Part shown: positions 1 to 9,574 of the stretch, piece after piece
Numbering within the stretch: the first letter of the stretch is position 1
How the letters are laid out: each line of letters starts with the position of its first letter
Source of the DNA: Duncaniella sp.
GTDB lineage: Bacteria; Bacteroidota; Bacteroidia; Bacteroidales; Muribaculaceae
DNA length: 32,569 nucleotides
Direction: 5' to 3'
Assembly: GCA_029052375.1 (NCBI GenBank)
Contig: JAIDJD010000334.1
Location: 1 to 32,569, forward strand
Notes under the pieces: model-generated
The model's database searches: none
Seen by the model: the letters and a program-made list of their open reading frames with translations, nothing else
Told to the model about the DNA's origin: nothing
Made by a program: the position numbers and the translations under genes

Positions 1-53
1 CGAGATCTACACGCGTAAGCTCGTCGGCAGCGTCAGATGGGTATAAGCGACAG
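1..53 (+). other. Illumina P5 / i5 index / Nextera read-1 adapter sequence (non-genomic contamination)
   Basis: CGAGATCTACAC (1-12, end of P5) + 8-nt index GCGTAAGC (13-20) + TCGTCGGCAGCGTC (21-34) + AGATGgGTATAAGcGACAG (35-53), the Tn5 mosaic end with 2 mismatches. Confidence 0.97.
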
Positions 54-153
54 CCAGATCACCGTGCTCATGCCCGACGGCAAGACAACGTCCACCGTCG
101 GCTTCATGACCCGCGAGGAGTTTGTCAGCTTCCTCGAAGGAGCTTTCAAATAA
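54..153 (+). CDS. C-terminal fragment of a CDS (…QITVLMPDGKTTSTVGFMTREEFVSFLEGAFK*), possibly a thioredoxin-fold/DsbD-like C-terminus
   Basis: Open frame from 55 to TAA at 151-153, truncated by the contig end; the PDGK…GFM..EEF..FL pattern resembles thioredoxin-like C-termini. Confidence 0.5.
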
Positions 154-184
154 ATCTATCAGCTGAATACATCAACCCATCACC

Positions 185-216
185 TGTGTCATGGCATATC
201 CACGTGCCATGACACA
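185..216 (+). terminator. Strong hairpin between convergent genes
   Basis: Perfect 12-bp arms TGTGTCATGGCA / TGCCATGACACA, 8-nt loop, followed by TTCGTTTT. Confidence 0.75.
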
Positions 217-248
217 TTCGTTTTCATCCCGATTGTCCCCAACGCCCT

Positions 249-1307
249 CTACACGGCTCCTTGAAGCCTTCTGCGTATGCGGATTTCAACCATATTCAAT
301 ATCCAGGACAAGACCCAGACTACCGATATGCACAGCATAAATGCAGGCGCCGCGCTGACGCTCCCCTCTCCACGAAAATACACAAACATCTGAATTACTG
401 GAAAATGCATGAGATAAATATTGTACGAAATATTATCTCGTTTCCCTTCCCATGTTCCCCATCGGCCTACCATTGAAAACCACACGACCATAACAGACAG
501 GGCCAGCGGATGGATAAGAATATATCCATAAGGCACATAGTCGCACAACAGCATCAAAACAGCGGCCCCGACCATAAGCAAATACTTGTGTCTCATGAAT
601 TCGTCGAACCAATAGCGGCACAGCACCCCTATATAAAAATAAGACAACTGTCCCAGAAACTGACGTCCGACGATATTGTATATTTCCTCTTCTGTGTTCT
701 CGTACATGATACGGAAGGCAATCCTGTATCCACAAGCCGCAATATATATCAGCACAAACATCAGTGTCGGACTCACTCTTAGGCGCCTTATGAGCCAGGC
801 TACTGCCGGAGGTGTCAAATACAGGCACCACTCCACCTTCATAGTCCACAGAGACCCATTGACGGCAGGAATATCAAAGCCGCTGAATACCCCGGGGAGT
901 GCAGGCTGAAGAAAGTTGAGAAAGGCCATGTTGCACACGACATATCTCCAGAACTCTCCGGACAAAAAGTAATCCCTTATTCCGGCCGTAGAGATAAAAC
1001 CGAATACAAAGGCAAAAAACAATACCGTAATCCAGTATGCCGGGAGTATCCGCCGGGCTCTTGACAGCAGGTATGTCTTTAAGTCAGGCTTGCGGATATA
1101 ACTCCCGTAAATCAAGAACCCGCTCAGAGCAAAAAAACCTCCCACTCCCGAATAGCTTGACATCGGAAACCACACATCATAGCCCGCCAAAGTATTGAAA
1201 TGAGCGACTACCACAGCCAAAGCCAACACATAGCGCACGACCCCCATATTGTTTGGAGTCGGTATGGAACAGGGCACAGTATTGGGTCTTGATCCCGATT
1301 CAGCCAT
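249..1307 (-). CDS. Acyltransferase 3 (OafA/YrhL-like) membrane acyltransferase
   Basis: 352 aa, multiple TM segments; RYVLALAVVVAHF…GFFALSGFLI…SRARRILPAYW is typical of the acyltransferase-3 family. Confidence 0.85.
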   Translation of the reverse strand: MAESGSRPNTVPCSIPTPNNMGVVRYVLALAVVVAHFNTLAGYDVWFPMSSYSGVGGFFALSGFLIYGSYIRKPDLKTYLLSRARRILPAYWITVLFFAFVFGFISTAGIRDYFLSGEFWRYVVCNMAFLNFLQPALPGVFSGFDIPAVNGSLWTMKVEWCLYLTPPAVAWLIRRLRVSPTLMFVLIYIAACGYRIAFRIMYENTEEEIYNIVGRQFLGQLSYFYIGVLCRYWFDEFMRHKYLLMVGAAVLMLLCDYVPYGYILIHPLALSVMVVWFSMVGRWGTWEGKRDNISYNIYLMHFPVIQMFVYFRGEGSVSAAPAFMLCISVVWVLSWILNMVEIRIRRRLQGAV

Positions 1308-1357
1308 TGGAACAATTATTAAATCAGAAGAAACTTACAAAAATTGAAAACCGTCAG

Positions 1358-1389
1358 CAAAGGTAATCAACTTTGCCGGACACACCAAA
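1358..1389 (-). promoter_or_regulatory. Bacteroidetes-type promoter for the acyltransferase gene
   Basis: On the minus strand TTTG (1389-1386), 20-nt spacer, TACCTTTG (1365-1358). Confidence 0.7.
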
Positions 1390-1486
1390 TATTCGCGCCT
1401 GCCGCCAAAATAAAACCGTTCCCAAATCCGTTATACCCTGAGGGGCGGCTTGTCCGTGCCCGCCAAGACACAAGACCACCACACAG

Positions 1487-2068
1487 ATGCAGAAGATAGT
1501 ATTCGCCACCAACAATCCCCACAAGCTTGAAGAAGTCCGACGCATGGCCCAAGGCAAGCTCGAGATACTCTCCCTGGCCGACATCGGCTGTCACGAAGAC
1601 ATACCCGAGACCGCAGACACCCTCGAGGGGAACGCCCTGATCAAGGCACGCTATGTCAGCGACCGCTACGGGCTCGACTGCTTTGCCGACGACACGGGCC
1701 TCATGACAGACGCCCTCGGGGGCGCGCCCGGCGTCCTCTCGGCCAGGTATGCCGGCCCCGGACACGACAGCGCGGCCAACATGGCCCTCCTGCTCCGCAA
1801 CATGGAGGGTAAGGAAGACCGCTCGGCACGCTTTGTCACGGTCATAGCCCTTGTCCGCGGCGGCGAGACCACGCTCTTCGAAGGCCGTGTGGAGGGCACA
1901 ATCCTCACGGAACCCTCGGGCGAGGGCGGATTCGGCTACGACCCCATCTTCGCCCCCGCCGAGACCGGCATAGCCTTTGCCGCAATGACGCCCGAGGCCA
2001 AGAACGCCATATCTCACCGCGGACGTGCCACACGCAAGCTGATGGAGCATCTCCTCGGCAGGCCCTGA
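1487..2068 (+). CDS. rdgB: Non-canonical purine NTP pyrophosphatase (RdgB/HAM1)
   Basis: 193 aa; [18 protein letters not shown]…[25 protein letters not shown]…[11 protein letters not shown]… family signatures. Confidence 0.95.
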   Translation: MQKIVFATNNPHKLEEVRRMAQGKLEILSLADIGCHEDIPETADTLEGNALIKARYVSDRYGLDCFADDTGLMTDALGGAPGVLSARYAGPGHDSAANMALLLRNMEGKEDRSARFVTVIALVRGGETTLFEGRVEGTILTEPSGEGGFGYDPIFAPAETGIAFAAMTPEAKNAISHRGRATRKLMEHLLGRP

Positions 2069-2127
2069 CAGCCCTGCGGCAGACATACGCCCCTCTCGCC
2101 ATCCTCAACCTTACAACACAGCCACCA

Positions 2128-4599
2128 ATGCTCAGACGCACAGCCTACATCCTGATTCTCATCCTTGCCTCAGCCCTCAACGCCTCGGCCACCATGGCCA
2201 CAGGGGCGTGGAAAAACTATCCCGTGGCAGGCGAGTTCTCTCACCTCATAGATGCCGGACAGCGTGTCTGGTATGTCTCCGGAGGCCGCCTCAGCTATTA
2301 CGACAAGGAGGCCGGCGAGACATACTCGTACGAGGCCGGACGTGACCTCAGCGACTTTGTCATCACGGGCCTCTACCGCAACAATGCAGGCAGATACGTC
2401 GTGGTCACATACGACAATTCCAACATAGACATCGTCTATGACGACGCCTCGAAAGGCGTGGTCAACATCCCCGACATCCGCGACTCGGCCATCAACGCCG
2501 ACAAGACTGTCACCTCCGTGGCCTTCCATGGAGACAACATATATGTAGGCACACTCTTCGGACTGGTGATCGTAGACGAGAAGCGAGCCGAAATCAAAGA
2601 GTCAGGCATATACAACAGCCACGGCATCAACTCGCTGTGCGCACTTGCCGACGGCCTGCTGATATCCCCCTCGGGATACAGCGACGACCACTACCCCCTG
2701 CTCTTCCACCGCTGGGGAGAGCGCATACACCGCTACGAGAACTTCACCGTGCTCATGCAGGATGCCGGCCACACCTTCACGTCGCTCACGCCGCTCGGAG
2801 GCAATATGGCGGCCGGACGTCAGTGGGGACGCGCAAAGCTCATACAAGCAAAGCCGTCGGTGCCCGGCGCCGGATTGGGCAACATCTACACCTCCTCTTC
2901 CGTCTACGAGTTCTCCCGGCTCCCGGACAAGGGCGTGGCCTTCCTCTCCACGGACGGATATCTCTGTTCCACCGACTCGCTCGGCCAGCTCTCGCAGTCG
3001 CGCTACGCGCTTCCGGAATCACTGCGCAAACAGCTCATGTCCACCTCGGGGAGCTATACACGCGGCTTCTGGCTCGCATCCGAGGATGGCCTCGGCGAAT
3101 ACCGCATACGTGAGGCCGACGGGTCGACCGAAGTGCTTCGCGACAAGAGCCGTCCCTCGGACGCCACCACCTTCAGCTCTATCTGCCGCATCTATCCCGA
3201 CGCCTCGGGACGCGGCTTCATAATCTCAAATCTCGGCACCAATACCGGACATCCCGTAGGCAAGGGAGACCGAATGGACATCCCGATGAAAGCCGATGCC
3301 TACATAGACGGTCAATTTACCGAGATAGACCCCGAGGTGACCACCTCCAGCAGTTTCACACAGGGCATCCAGAACTCGCTCGGAAAGAAGAAAGTCCTAT
3401 GCCCCACATGGATTTCTGAAGACCCCGACACTCCGGGACGCTATTACATATCCTCCGGAGCCGAAGGCCTCTATGTCGTGGACGGGAACAAGCAGGTGGC
3501 CCACTTCACCGAAGCCAACTCGCCCTTCTACCGTCCCTGGATGCTCTTCTGCTCCTACAACACCATAGACCACAAGGGCAATCTATGGGTTGCATCGACA
3601 ACTCTAACCAGCGGCAAAACTACCGTCTTCATGCTGCCAGCCGAGAAACGCCGCCGCGCCGACCTCTCGACCATCACCAAGGCAGACTGGGTAGAGACCG
3701 CTTTCGGCAACACCATTTTTGAAAAGGATGCATTCCTTGTTGTATGCAGACACTCCAACATCGTCCTCTCCTTTGACAGACATCCCTCTACCGCCTTTGA
3801 GGCGCTGCGCCACAACGGCAACCTCACGGATGCGGGCTCGTTCCGCTACGCATCATGGCCCTCTGTCACAGACACAGACGGCAAAGCCTTTGCTCCCAGC
3901 TGGAGATGCGGGGTTGAAGACAAGAAAGGCACTGTATGGATCGGGACTGACATGGGCGTTGTCACCATACCCAATCCCAACTCCGTCATGGAATCAGGAT
4001 TTGCCATCAACCGCGTCAAGGTGCCGCGCAACGACGGCACCAACCTGGCCGACTACCTGCTCGAGAGCGAGAACATCATAGCCATAGCCGTAGACAACTC
4101 CAACCGCAAGTGGATAGGCACGGCCAACTCCGGCCTCTACCTGGTCAGCGAGAACGGCGACGAGATAATATCCCACTACACCACAGACAACTCGCCACTC
4201 CCCTCCAATGCCATCTGCGGCCTCCATGCCGACCCCTCGTCCAACTCTCTGTTCATAGCCACGCTCTCGGGCCTGCTTGAGTTATCGACAGACTCCTCGC
4301 CCGCCATGGACGACTATTCAGAGGCCTATGCCTATCCCAACCCCCTGACACCCGACTATACCGGATGGGTGACCATCACGGGCCTCATGGCCGACTCTAT
4401 GGTAAAGATCGTAGACCAGAACATGAACCTCGTCTACCAGACCACCTCTGAGGGAGGCATGGCCACATGGGACGGGTGCAACATGAACGGACAGCGCGTC
4501 CGCTCGGGCGTCTACTACGTGCTGGCATCGTCCGGCGGAGAGAGCGCGGCCTCGGCCTCATCGGCGGCGGTGGCCACCAAGATTCTTGTCATAAACTGA
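2128..4599 (+). CDS. PorZ-like beta-propeller protein with a C-terminal T9SS CTD-like domain
   Basis: 823 aa with signal peptide; WKNYPVAGEFSHLIDAGQRVWYVSGGRLSYYD…DNSNIDIVYDD…IPDIRDSAINADKTV resembles the PorZ N-terminal propeller; C-terminus AYPNPLTPDYTGWVTI…ATWDGCNMNGQRVRSGVYYVLASS…KILVIN is CTD-like. Confidence 0.75.
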   Translation: MLRRTAYILILILASALNASATMATGAWKNYPVAGEFSHLIDAGQRVWYVSGGRLSYYDKEAGETYSYEAGRDLSDFVITGLYRNNAGRYVVVTYDNSNIDIVYDDASKGVVNIPDIRDSAINADKTVTSVAFHGDNIYVGTLFGLVIVDEKRAEIKESGIYNSHGINSLCALADGLLISPSGYSDDHYPLLFHRWGERIHRYENFTVLMQDAGHTFTSLTPLGGNMAAGRQWGRAKLIQAKPSVPGAGLGNIYTSSSVYEFSRLPDKGVAFLSTDGYLCSTDSLGQLSQSRYALPESLRKQLMSTSGSYTRGFWLASEDGLGEYRIREADGSTEVLRDKSRPSDATTFSSICRIYPDASGRGFIISNLGTNTGHPVGKGDRMDIPMKADAYIDGQFTEIDPEVTTSSSFTQGIQNSLGKKKVLCPTWISEDPDTPGRYYISSGAEGLYVVDGNKQVAHFTEANSPFYRPWMLFCSYNTIDHKGNLWVASTTLTSGKTTVFMLPAEKRRRADLSTITKADWVETAFGNTIFEKDAFLVVCRHSNIVLSFDRHPSTAFEALRHNGNLTDAGSFRYASWPSVTDTDGKAFAPSWRCGVEDKKGTVWIGTDMGVVTIPNPNSVMESGFAINRVKVPRNDGTNLADYLLESENIIAIAVDNSNRKWIGTANSGLYLVSENGDEIISHYTTDNSPLPSNAICGLHADPSSNSLFIATLSGLLELSTDSSPAMDDYSEAYAYPNPLTPDYTGWVTITGLMADSMVKIVDQNMNLVYQTTSEGGMATWDGCNMNGQRVRSGVYYVLASSGGESAASASSAAVATKILVIN

Positions 4600-4662
4600 A
4601 AACCTACTTATTTTTTCCGGCGTTATAAGAACAGCCCAGATTACGCAACAGATAGGATTCAT

Positions 4663-5190
4663 ATGGAAAAACTAAGATATGCCGACGAGACTGACCGATG
4701 CTTCGGCGCGGCCGGAATGGCTGTCAGCCTCGTGATATATGACGGCGAAGACCTCCTGACATCGATTTCGCTCGACAACGCCTCCGAGGCCGACACCGTG
4801 GAGATGAGCCCCGATTTCTACTTTGCCGGGAGCCCCGCCGTCTCTGCCAAGGCCTCCTGGCACCAGATGGTCAAGAACTACAATATAGGCGTGGCCATGG
4901 TGATAGCCAATCTCCTGTGCCGATACTACGTCAACCGCCACACCGGACTGCCCGAAGATATCCGCGCCACCCTGCGCGACATCGCGGCCGAAGAGGGCCG
5001 CGCCGCCTGCCAGCTGGACGACGACGAAATCGACTCGATATTCGAAAAGAACTTCAGCTATCTCTCGCGCGTATTCTCTCACCGCGGGGTACAGTCTGTG
5101 GTCTACGACTTCACGTCGGCCCTGGCGTCGAAGCGCACACTCTCGCGCCTCGACACCCTCGACCTGCTCTCTGCCCTGCAGTCGCTCTGA
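4663..5190 (+). CDS. Conserved hypothetical protein
   Basis: 175 aa ORF 63 nt downstream of the porZ-like gene, same strand; not recognised as a characterised family. Confidence 0.75.
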   Translation: MEKLRYADETDRCFGAAGMAVSLVIYDGEDLLTSISLDNASEADTVEMSPDFYFAGSPAVSAKASWHQMVKNYNIGVAMVIANLLCRYYVNRHTGLPEDIRATLRDIAAEEGRAACQLDDDEIDSIFEKNFSYLSRVFSHRGVQSVVYDFTSALASKRTLSRLDTLDLLSALQSL

Positions 5191-5194
5191 CGGC

Positions 5195-6373
5195 TCAGAC
5201 CCGCGCCTCGAGGGCGGCCTTGAGGCGTCCGAGCGCGTCGAGTATCACCGAGCGGGGCGACCCGACGTTGAGACGCATATATCCGCGTCCCTCGTCGCCG
5301 AAGATGGCGCCGTCGTTCAGCGCGAGGTGGGCGCCGCCGAGGAAGAGCTCTACAATCTGCTCGTGGCTCAGGCCTGTGCCGCGGCAGTCGAGCCATATCA
5401 GGAACGACGCGGCCGGGCGCACGGGCGTTATCTGGGGCAGGTGTTCCCTGCAATACTCCTCGACGGCCATGATATTGCCCTCGATATAGGCGGTGACGGC
5501 GTCGAGCCAGGGCTCTCCGTTGCAGTATGCGGCCTCGGCGGCCACTGTGGCCACGAAGGTTGGCTCTGAGAATTCGTTGACCTCCATCCATTCGTAGAAC
5601 CCGCGGCGGAGCTCCTCGTCCTTGACCACTATCCACGAGCTCGCGAGCCCCGGGATATTGAATGTCTTGGAGGGGGCGCCGAGCATTATGCCCGTGGCCT
5701 CGGCGTCGGCCGACACAGACAGATAGGGGATGTGGCCGCCGCCCCAGAGCATGATGTCGCCGTGTATCTCGTCCGAGATTACCTTGACGCCATAGCGCCT
5801 GGCCAGCGAAGCCACGCGGCGGAGGGTCTCGGCGCTCCACTGTATGCCCACGGGATTGTGGGGATTGCAGAGTATCATCATCGCCGGACGCTCGGCCCCG
5901 AACTTTCTCTCGAGGTCCTCGAGGTCCATCTCGTACCCCTCGGCCGTGCGCCTCAGAGGAGATGTGACACACACGAGGCCGTTGCCCTCTATCAGCCTGC
6001 GGAAAGGATGGTAGACGGGGGGCTGTATCAGTATCCTGTCGCCCTTGCGCGCAAAGTATTGGAGGATGAAGCCTATGCCCCTGACCACACCGTTGACATA
6101 CGCTATCTCTGCCTGGTCCACGGCCCAGCCGTGGCGGTGGCGCAGCCAGGACTGGATAGACCTCTTGTATCCCTCGGGCACCACGGAATAGCCGTAGATG
6201 TGATGGGCCATGCGGCGTTCGAGGGCCTCGGCTATCTCGGGCGCCACCTCAAAGTCCATGTCGGCTATCCACAGCGGCGTGGAATCTTCACAGCCGAAAA
6301 ACGCCTTGAGCGCATCGGTCTTAATGGCCCCGGTCCCCCGGCGGTCAATTATCTTGTCGAAATCATAGGCCAT
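5195..6373 (-). CDS. PatB/MalY-type PLP-dependent C-S lyase (cystathionine beta-lyase-like aminotransferase)
   Basis: 392 aa; YDFDKIIDRRGTGAIKTDAL…PLWIADMDFEVAPEI…ILCNPHNPVG…VISDEIHGDIML…APSKTFNIPGL. Confidence 0.92.
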   Translation of the reverse strand: MAYDFDKIIDRRGTGAIKTDALKAFFGCEDSTPLWIADMDFEVAPEIAEALERRMAHHIYGYSVVPEGYKRSIQSWLRHRHGWAVDQAEIAYVNGVVRGIGFILQYFARKGDRILIQPPVYHPFRRLIEGNGLVCVTSPLRRTAEGYEMDLEDLERKFGAERPAMMILCNPHNPVGIQWSAETLRRVASLARRYGVKVISDEIHGDIMLWGGGHIPYLSVSADAEATGIMLGAPSKTFNIPGLASSWIVVKDEELRRGFYEWMEVNEFSEPTFVATVAAEAAYCNGEPWLDAVTAYIEGNIMAVEEYCREHLPQITPVRPAASFLIWLDCRGTGLSHEQIVELFLGGAHLALNDGAIFGDEGRGYMRLNVGSPRSVILDALGRLKAALEARV

Positions 6374-6439
6374 AGCTTCTCTGTTTTAGGATGTTCAGGT
6401 ATGGAGCGGTTGGATTTTATCCGGATTGATTGTCGTTTG

Positions 6440-6447
6440 CAAAGATA
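6440..6447 (-). promoter_or_regulatory. -7 element for the patB-like gene
   Basis: TATCTTTG on the minus strand; -33 element not clear. Confidence 0.5.
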
Positions 6448-6513
6448 CAACATTTCCTGCAATTCCAGCCAACCCTTCGGCACAATCGCACCGCGAGGTG
6501 CAAAAAGAGACAC

Positions 6514-6521
6514 TAACTTTG
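6514..6521 (+). promoter_or_regulatory. -7 element for the holin-like gene
   Basis: TAACTTTG, divergent from the patB-like promoter; -33 not clear. Confidence 0.45.
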
Positions 6522-6627
6522 CACCGTCGTCCGACAGCGTCCCGGCCGCAGGGCCGGATGTCACGCGCCACGGGACACTCCGCAAGGACACACACCGCAA
6601 TATCAAACCTTTAAACCCCAAATCTCT

Positions 6628-7017
6628 ATGCCTATCCTGATCTTTCTTGCCGTGAGCTATACCGGAGTGCTCGCGGCCGTCGCCGCCGACCTGCTCACGG
6701 GCATCCTCCGCGCCAGGCGCACCGGCACCCCTCTCACCTCGCGCGGATACCGCCGCACCGTCGACAAGATACGCTCCTATCTCGGCGCCATGCTCGGCCT
6801 CACCCTTGTCGACGCCGTCATCATAGCGGCGCTCGCGGCCCACAGGGCGTGCGGGGGCTCGGCTGGGGCTGTCCCGTTCCCCTACCTCACCTCGGCCGGG
6901 GCCATCGGGCTCTGTCTCATAGAGGTAAAAAGCATGATGGAAAACTCGGAGAGACGCCTCGACTTCAAGCGCGCCGCCGAGCTCGCAAAACGCCTCTTTT
7001 CGCTCCTCAGAGGCTGA
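6628..7017 (+). CDS. Phage holin family (small membrane) protein
   Basis: 129 aa with hydrophobic segments; VAADLLTGILRARRTGTPLTSRGYRRTVDKIRSYLGAM…LIEVKSMMENSE resembles Phage_holin_4-type proteins of Bacteroidales. Confidence 0.7.
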   Translation: MPILIFLAVSYTGVLAAVAADLLTGILRARRTGTPLTSRGYRRTVDKIRSYLGAMLGLTLVDAVIIAALAAHRACGGSAGAVPFPYLTSAGAIGLCLIEVKSMMENSERRLDFKRAAELAKRLFSLLRG

Positions 7018-7108
7018 CCGCAAAGGCCCTCCGTCACATTTTCCGCCATAAACGTCCGACACCGAAAAACTTTTTGGATTTATGTTGGCAAATTCGGATT
7101 ATTCTCAT

Positions 7109-7116
7109 TATCTTTG
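7109..7116 (+). promoter_or_regulatory. -7 element for transketolase
   Basis: TATCTTTG with a weak GTTG 21 nt upstream; lies inside the longer ORF called from 7082, supporting a start at 7193. Confidence 0.55.
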
Positions 7117-7192
7117 CCAAAAGCGCCGACACAGCGCCGAGACTTATTGTATTTTGAACAATATACCCAACCCAACATATCCAACCACAAAC

Positions 7193-9226
7193 ATGAACTT
7201 TACTACCGTCAACCGTGCCGCAGACAACATCCGAGCCCTCGCGGCAGCTATGGTTGAGAAAGCCAAATCCGGCCATCCCGGAGGCGCAATGGGCGGCGCC
7301 GACTTCGTCAACGTACTCTACTCCCGTTTTCTTGTCACCGACCCCGACGACGGCCGCTGGATAGCCCGAGACCGCTTCTTCCTCGACCCCGGCCATATGT
7401 CGCCCATGCTCTACAGCGTCCTCGCCCTCTTCGGCCACTACACCACCGACGAGCTCTCCCAGTTCCGCCAGTGGGGCTCTCCCACCCCCGGCCACCCCGA
7501 GCTCCATCCCGAGCGCGGCGTCGAGAACACCTCCGGCCCCCTGGGCCAGGGCCACACCATGGCCGTGGGCTGTGCCATCGCAGAGCGCTTCCTTGCCGCC
7601 CGCTTCGGCGAGTGGCTCTCCCACAAGACATACGCCTTCATCTCTGACGGCGGCATCCAGGAGGAAATCTCCCAGGGCGCAGGCCGTCTTGCCGGCCACC
7701 TCGGCCTGAGCAACCTGATAATGTTCTACGACTCCAACAAGGTGCAGCTCTCCACAATGGTAGAGGCTGTCGACGCCGAGGACGTAGCCGCCAAGTACCG
7801 CGCATGGCACTGGAATGTGCTCGAGTGCAACGGCAACGACCCCGCCGAGATAGCCGAGGCCATCGTCAAGGCCCAGGCCGAGACCGAGAAGCCCACCCTC
7901 ATCATCGGCCACACCGTCATGGGCAAGGGCTGTGTCAAGGCCGACGGCACCTGCTACGAGGGCCAGTGCTCGACCCACGGCCAGCCCCTCAGCGCCGCCG
8001 GAGCCGACTTTGCCGCCACCCTCCGCAACCTCGGAGCCGACCCCGAGAACCCCTTCGTCATCTTTGACGACGTCAAGGCTCTCTACGACGCCCGCCGCGC
8101 CGAGCTCCGCGAGATAGTCAAGGCCCGCCGCGCCGAGCAGGCCGCATGGGAAGCCGCCAACCCCGAGCTGGCCAAGGAGCTCAACAGCTACCTCGGCGAC
8201 AAGCTCCCCGCCATCGACTGGCGCGCCATCCCCCACAAGGCCAACATCGCCTCGCGCCAGGCCTCGGCCGACGTCCTCGGCGTGCTTGCCGAGAAGGTGG
8301 GCAACATGATTGTCTCCTCGGCCGACCTTGCCAATTCTGACAAGACCGACGCCTTCCTCAAGAAGACACACCCCTTCTGCAAGGGCGACTTCTCCGGCGC
8401 ATTCCTCCACGCCGGCGTCTCCGAGCTCACCATGGCCGCCGTCCTCAACGGCATCGCCCTCCACGGCGGCGTCATCTCGGCCTGCGGCACATTCTTCGTC
8501 TTCAGCGACTACATGAAGCCCGCCGTCCGCATGGCGGCCCTCATGGAGCTCCCCGTCAAGTATATCTGGACACACGACGCCTTCCGCGTAGGCGAGGACG
8601 GCCCCACCCACGAGCCCGTCGAGCAGGAGGCACAGCTCCGCCTCATGGAGGAGCTCCGCAACCTCTCGGGCAAGCCCTCGATGCTCGTGCTCCGTCCCGC
8701 CGACGCCGCCGAGACATCCGTGGCATGGGAGCTGGCCATGGAGAACTTCGAGACTCCCTCGGCCCTCGTGCTCTCGCGCCAGAACCTCCCCGACCTCCCC
8801 GCCGCCAGCGGCGACCGCTTCGGCGAGGCCGAGGCCGGCACACGCAAGGGCGGATACACCGTAGTCGAGGCCGAGAATCCCGACGTTATCCTCGTGGCCA
8901 ACGGCTCTGAGGTCTCGCTCCTCTGCGACGTCGCCGCCGAGCTCAAGGCCGAGGGCATCACATCCCGCGTGGTGTCTGTGCCCTCCATCGGCCTCTTCCT
9001 CAACCAGCCCGTCGAGTACCGCCGCGGCGTAGTGACCCCCGGCATCCCCGTCTTCGGCCTCACAGCCGGTCTCCCCTCCACCCTCCGCGGCGTGACAGGC
9101 GCAGACGGCGAGGTCTTCGGTCTCGACCACTTCGGCGCATCCGCACCCTACAAGGTGCTCGACGAGAAGTTCGGCTTCACAACTCCCGCCGTCAAGGCCC
9201 GCGTCCTCAGCTTCCTCAAGAAGTAA
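7193..9226 (+). CDS. tkt: Transketolase
   Basis: In-frame ATG at 7193 (MNFTTVNRAADNIRALAAAMVEKAKSGHPGGAMGGADF…); LDPGHMSPMLYS, GPLGQGHTMAVG, KTHPFCKGDFSGAFLHAGVSE, EDGPTHEPVEQEAQLR. Confidence 0.95.
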   Translation: MNFTTVNRAADNIRALAAAMVEKAKSGHPGGAMGGADFVNVLYSRFLVTDPDDGRWIARDRFFLDPGHMSPMLYSVLALFGHYTTDELSQFRQWGSPTPGHPELHPERGVENTSGPLGQGHTMAVGCAIAERFLAARFGEWLSHKTYAFISDGGIQEEISQGAGRLAGHLGLSNLIMFYDSNKVQLSTMVEAVDAEDVAAKYRAWHWNVLECNGNDPAEIAEAIVKAQAETEKPTLIIGHTVMGKGCVKADGTCYEGQCSTHGQPLSAAGADFAATLRNLGADPENPFVIFDDVKALYDARRAELREIVKARRAEQAAWEAANPELAKELNSYLGDKLPAIDWRAIPHKANIASRQASADVLGVLAEKVGNMIVSSADLANSDKTDAFLKKTHPFCKGDFSGAFLHAGVSELTMAAVLNGIALHGGVISACGTFFVFSDYMKPAVRMAALMELPVKYIWTHDAFRVGEDGPTHEPVEQEAQLRLMEELRNLSGKPSMLVLRPADAAETSVAWELAMENFETPSALVLSRQNLPDLPAASGDRFGEAEAGTRKGGYTVVEAENPDVILVANGSEVSLLCDVAAELKAEGITSRVVSVPSIGLFLNQPVEYRRGVVTPGIPVFGLTAGLPSTLRGVTGADGEVFGLDHFGASAPYKVLDEKFGFTTPAVKARVLSFLKK

Positions 9227-9250
9227 CATACCGGACTTGACCCCACAAAG

Positions 9251-9288
9251 ACCCCCTCGTGTGTCCGCGGCGCGGACGGCGAGGGGGT
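9251..9288 (+). terminator. Rho-independent terminator after transketolase
   Basis: ACCCCCTCG … CGAGGGGGT arms with inner GTCCGC/GCGGAC stem. Confidence 0.8.
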
Positions 9289-9360
9289 TCCTTTGAAATG
9301 ACCGTCAACATTTTTTGAAGTTTTTTGTGCTAAAATACACGCTATTCAAAAAAAATGTTA

Positions 9361-9368
9361 TACCTTTG
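9361..9368 (+). promoter_or_regulatory. Candidate -7 element for the OmpA-like gene
   Basis: TACCTTTG about 206 nt upstream of the start codon; -33 element not evident. Confidence 0.45.
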
Positions 9369-9574
9369 GAGAAAATTTCTTTTTCGGATTGTGTCCGAGG
9401 ACTGCACCTCGGCCCCATCCGTTCTTCTCAAGGCTCTATAGGACATTTAATTACCTCTTCTATCAGGTGCATATCCAGGTGTTCTCCTCATTCTTAGACT
9501 GACACTCCACACCCGACACTGCAACCGCAATTCAGAAGCAACAATTTCAACTATTTTCCAAAAATAATTATTTT

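Noticed and set aside
7034-9229. 731-aa minus-strand ORF opposite transketolase
   Set aside because: In-register shadow of the tkt gene; low-complexity Gly/Ala/Val/Glu/Leu composition and no recognisable domain.
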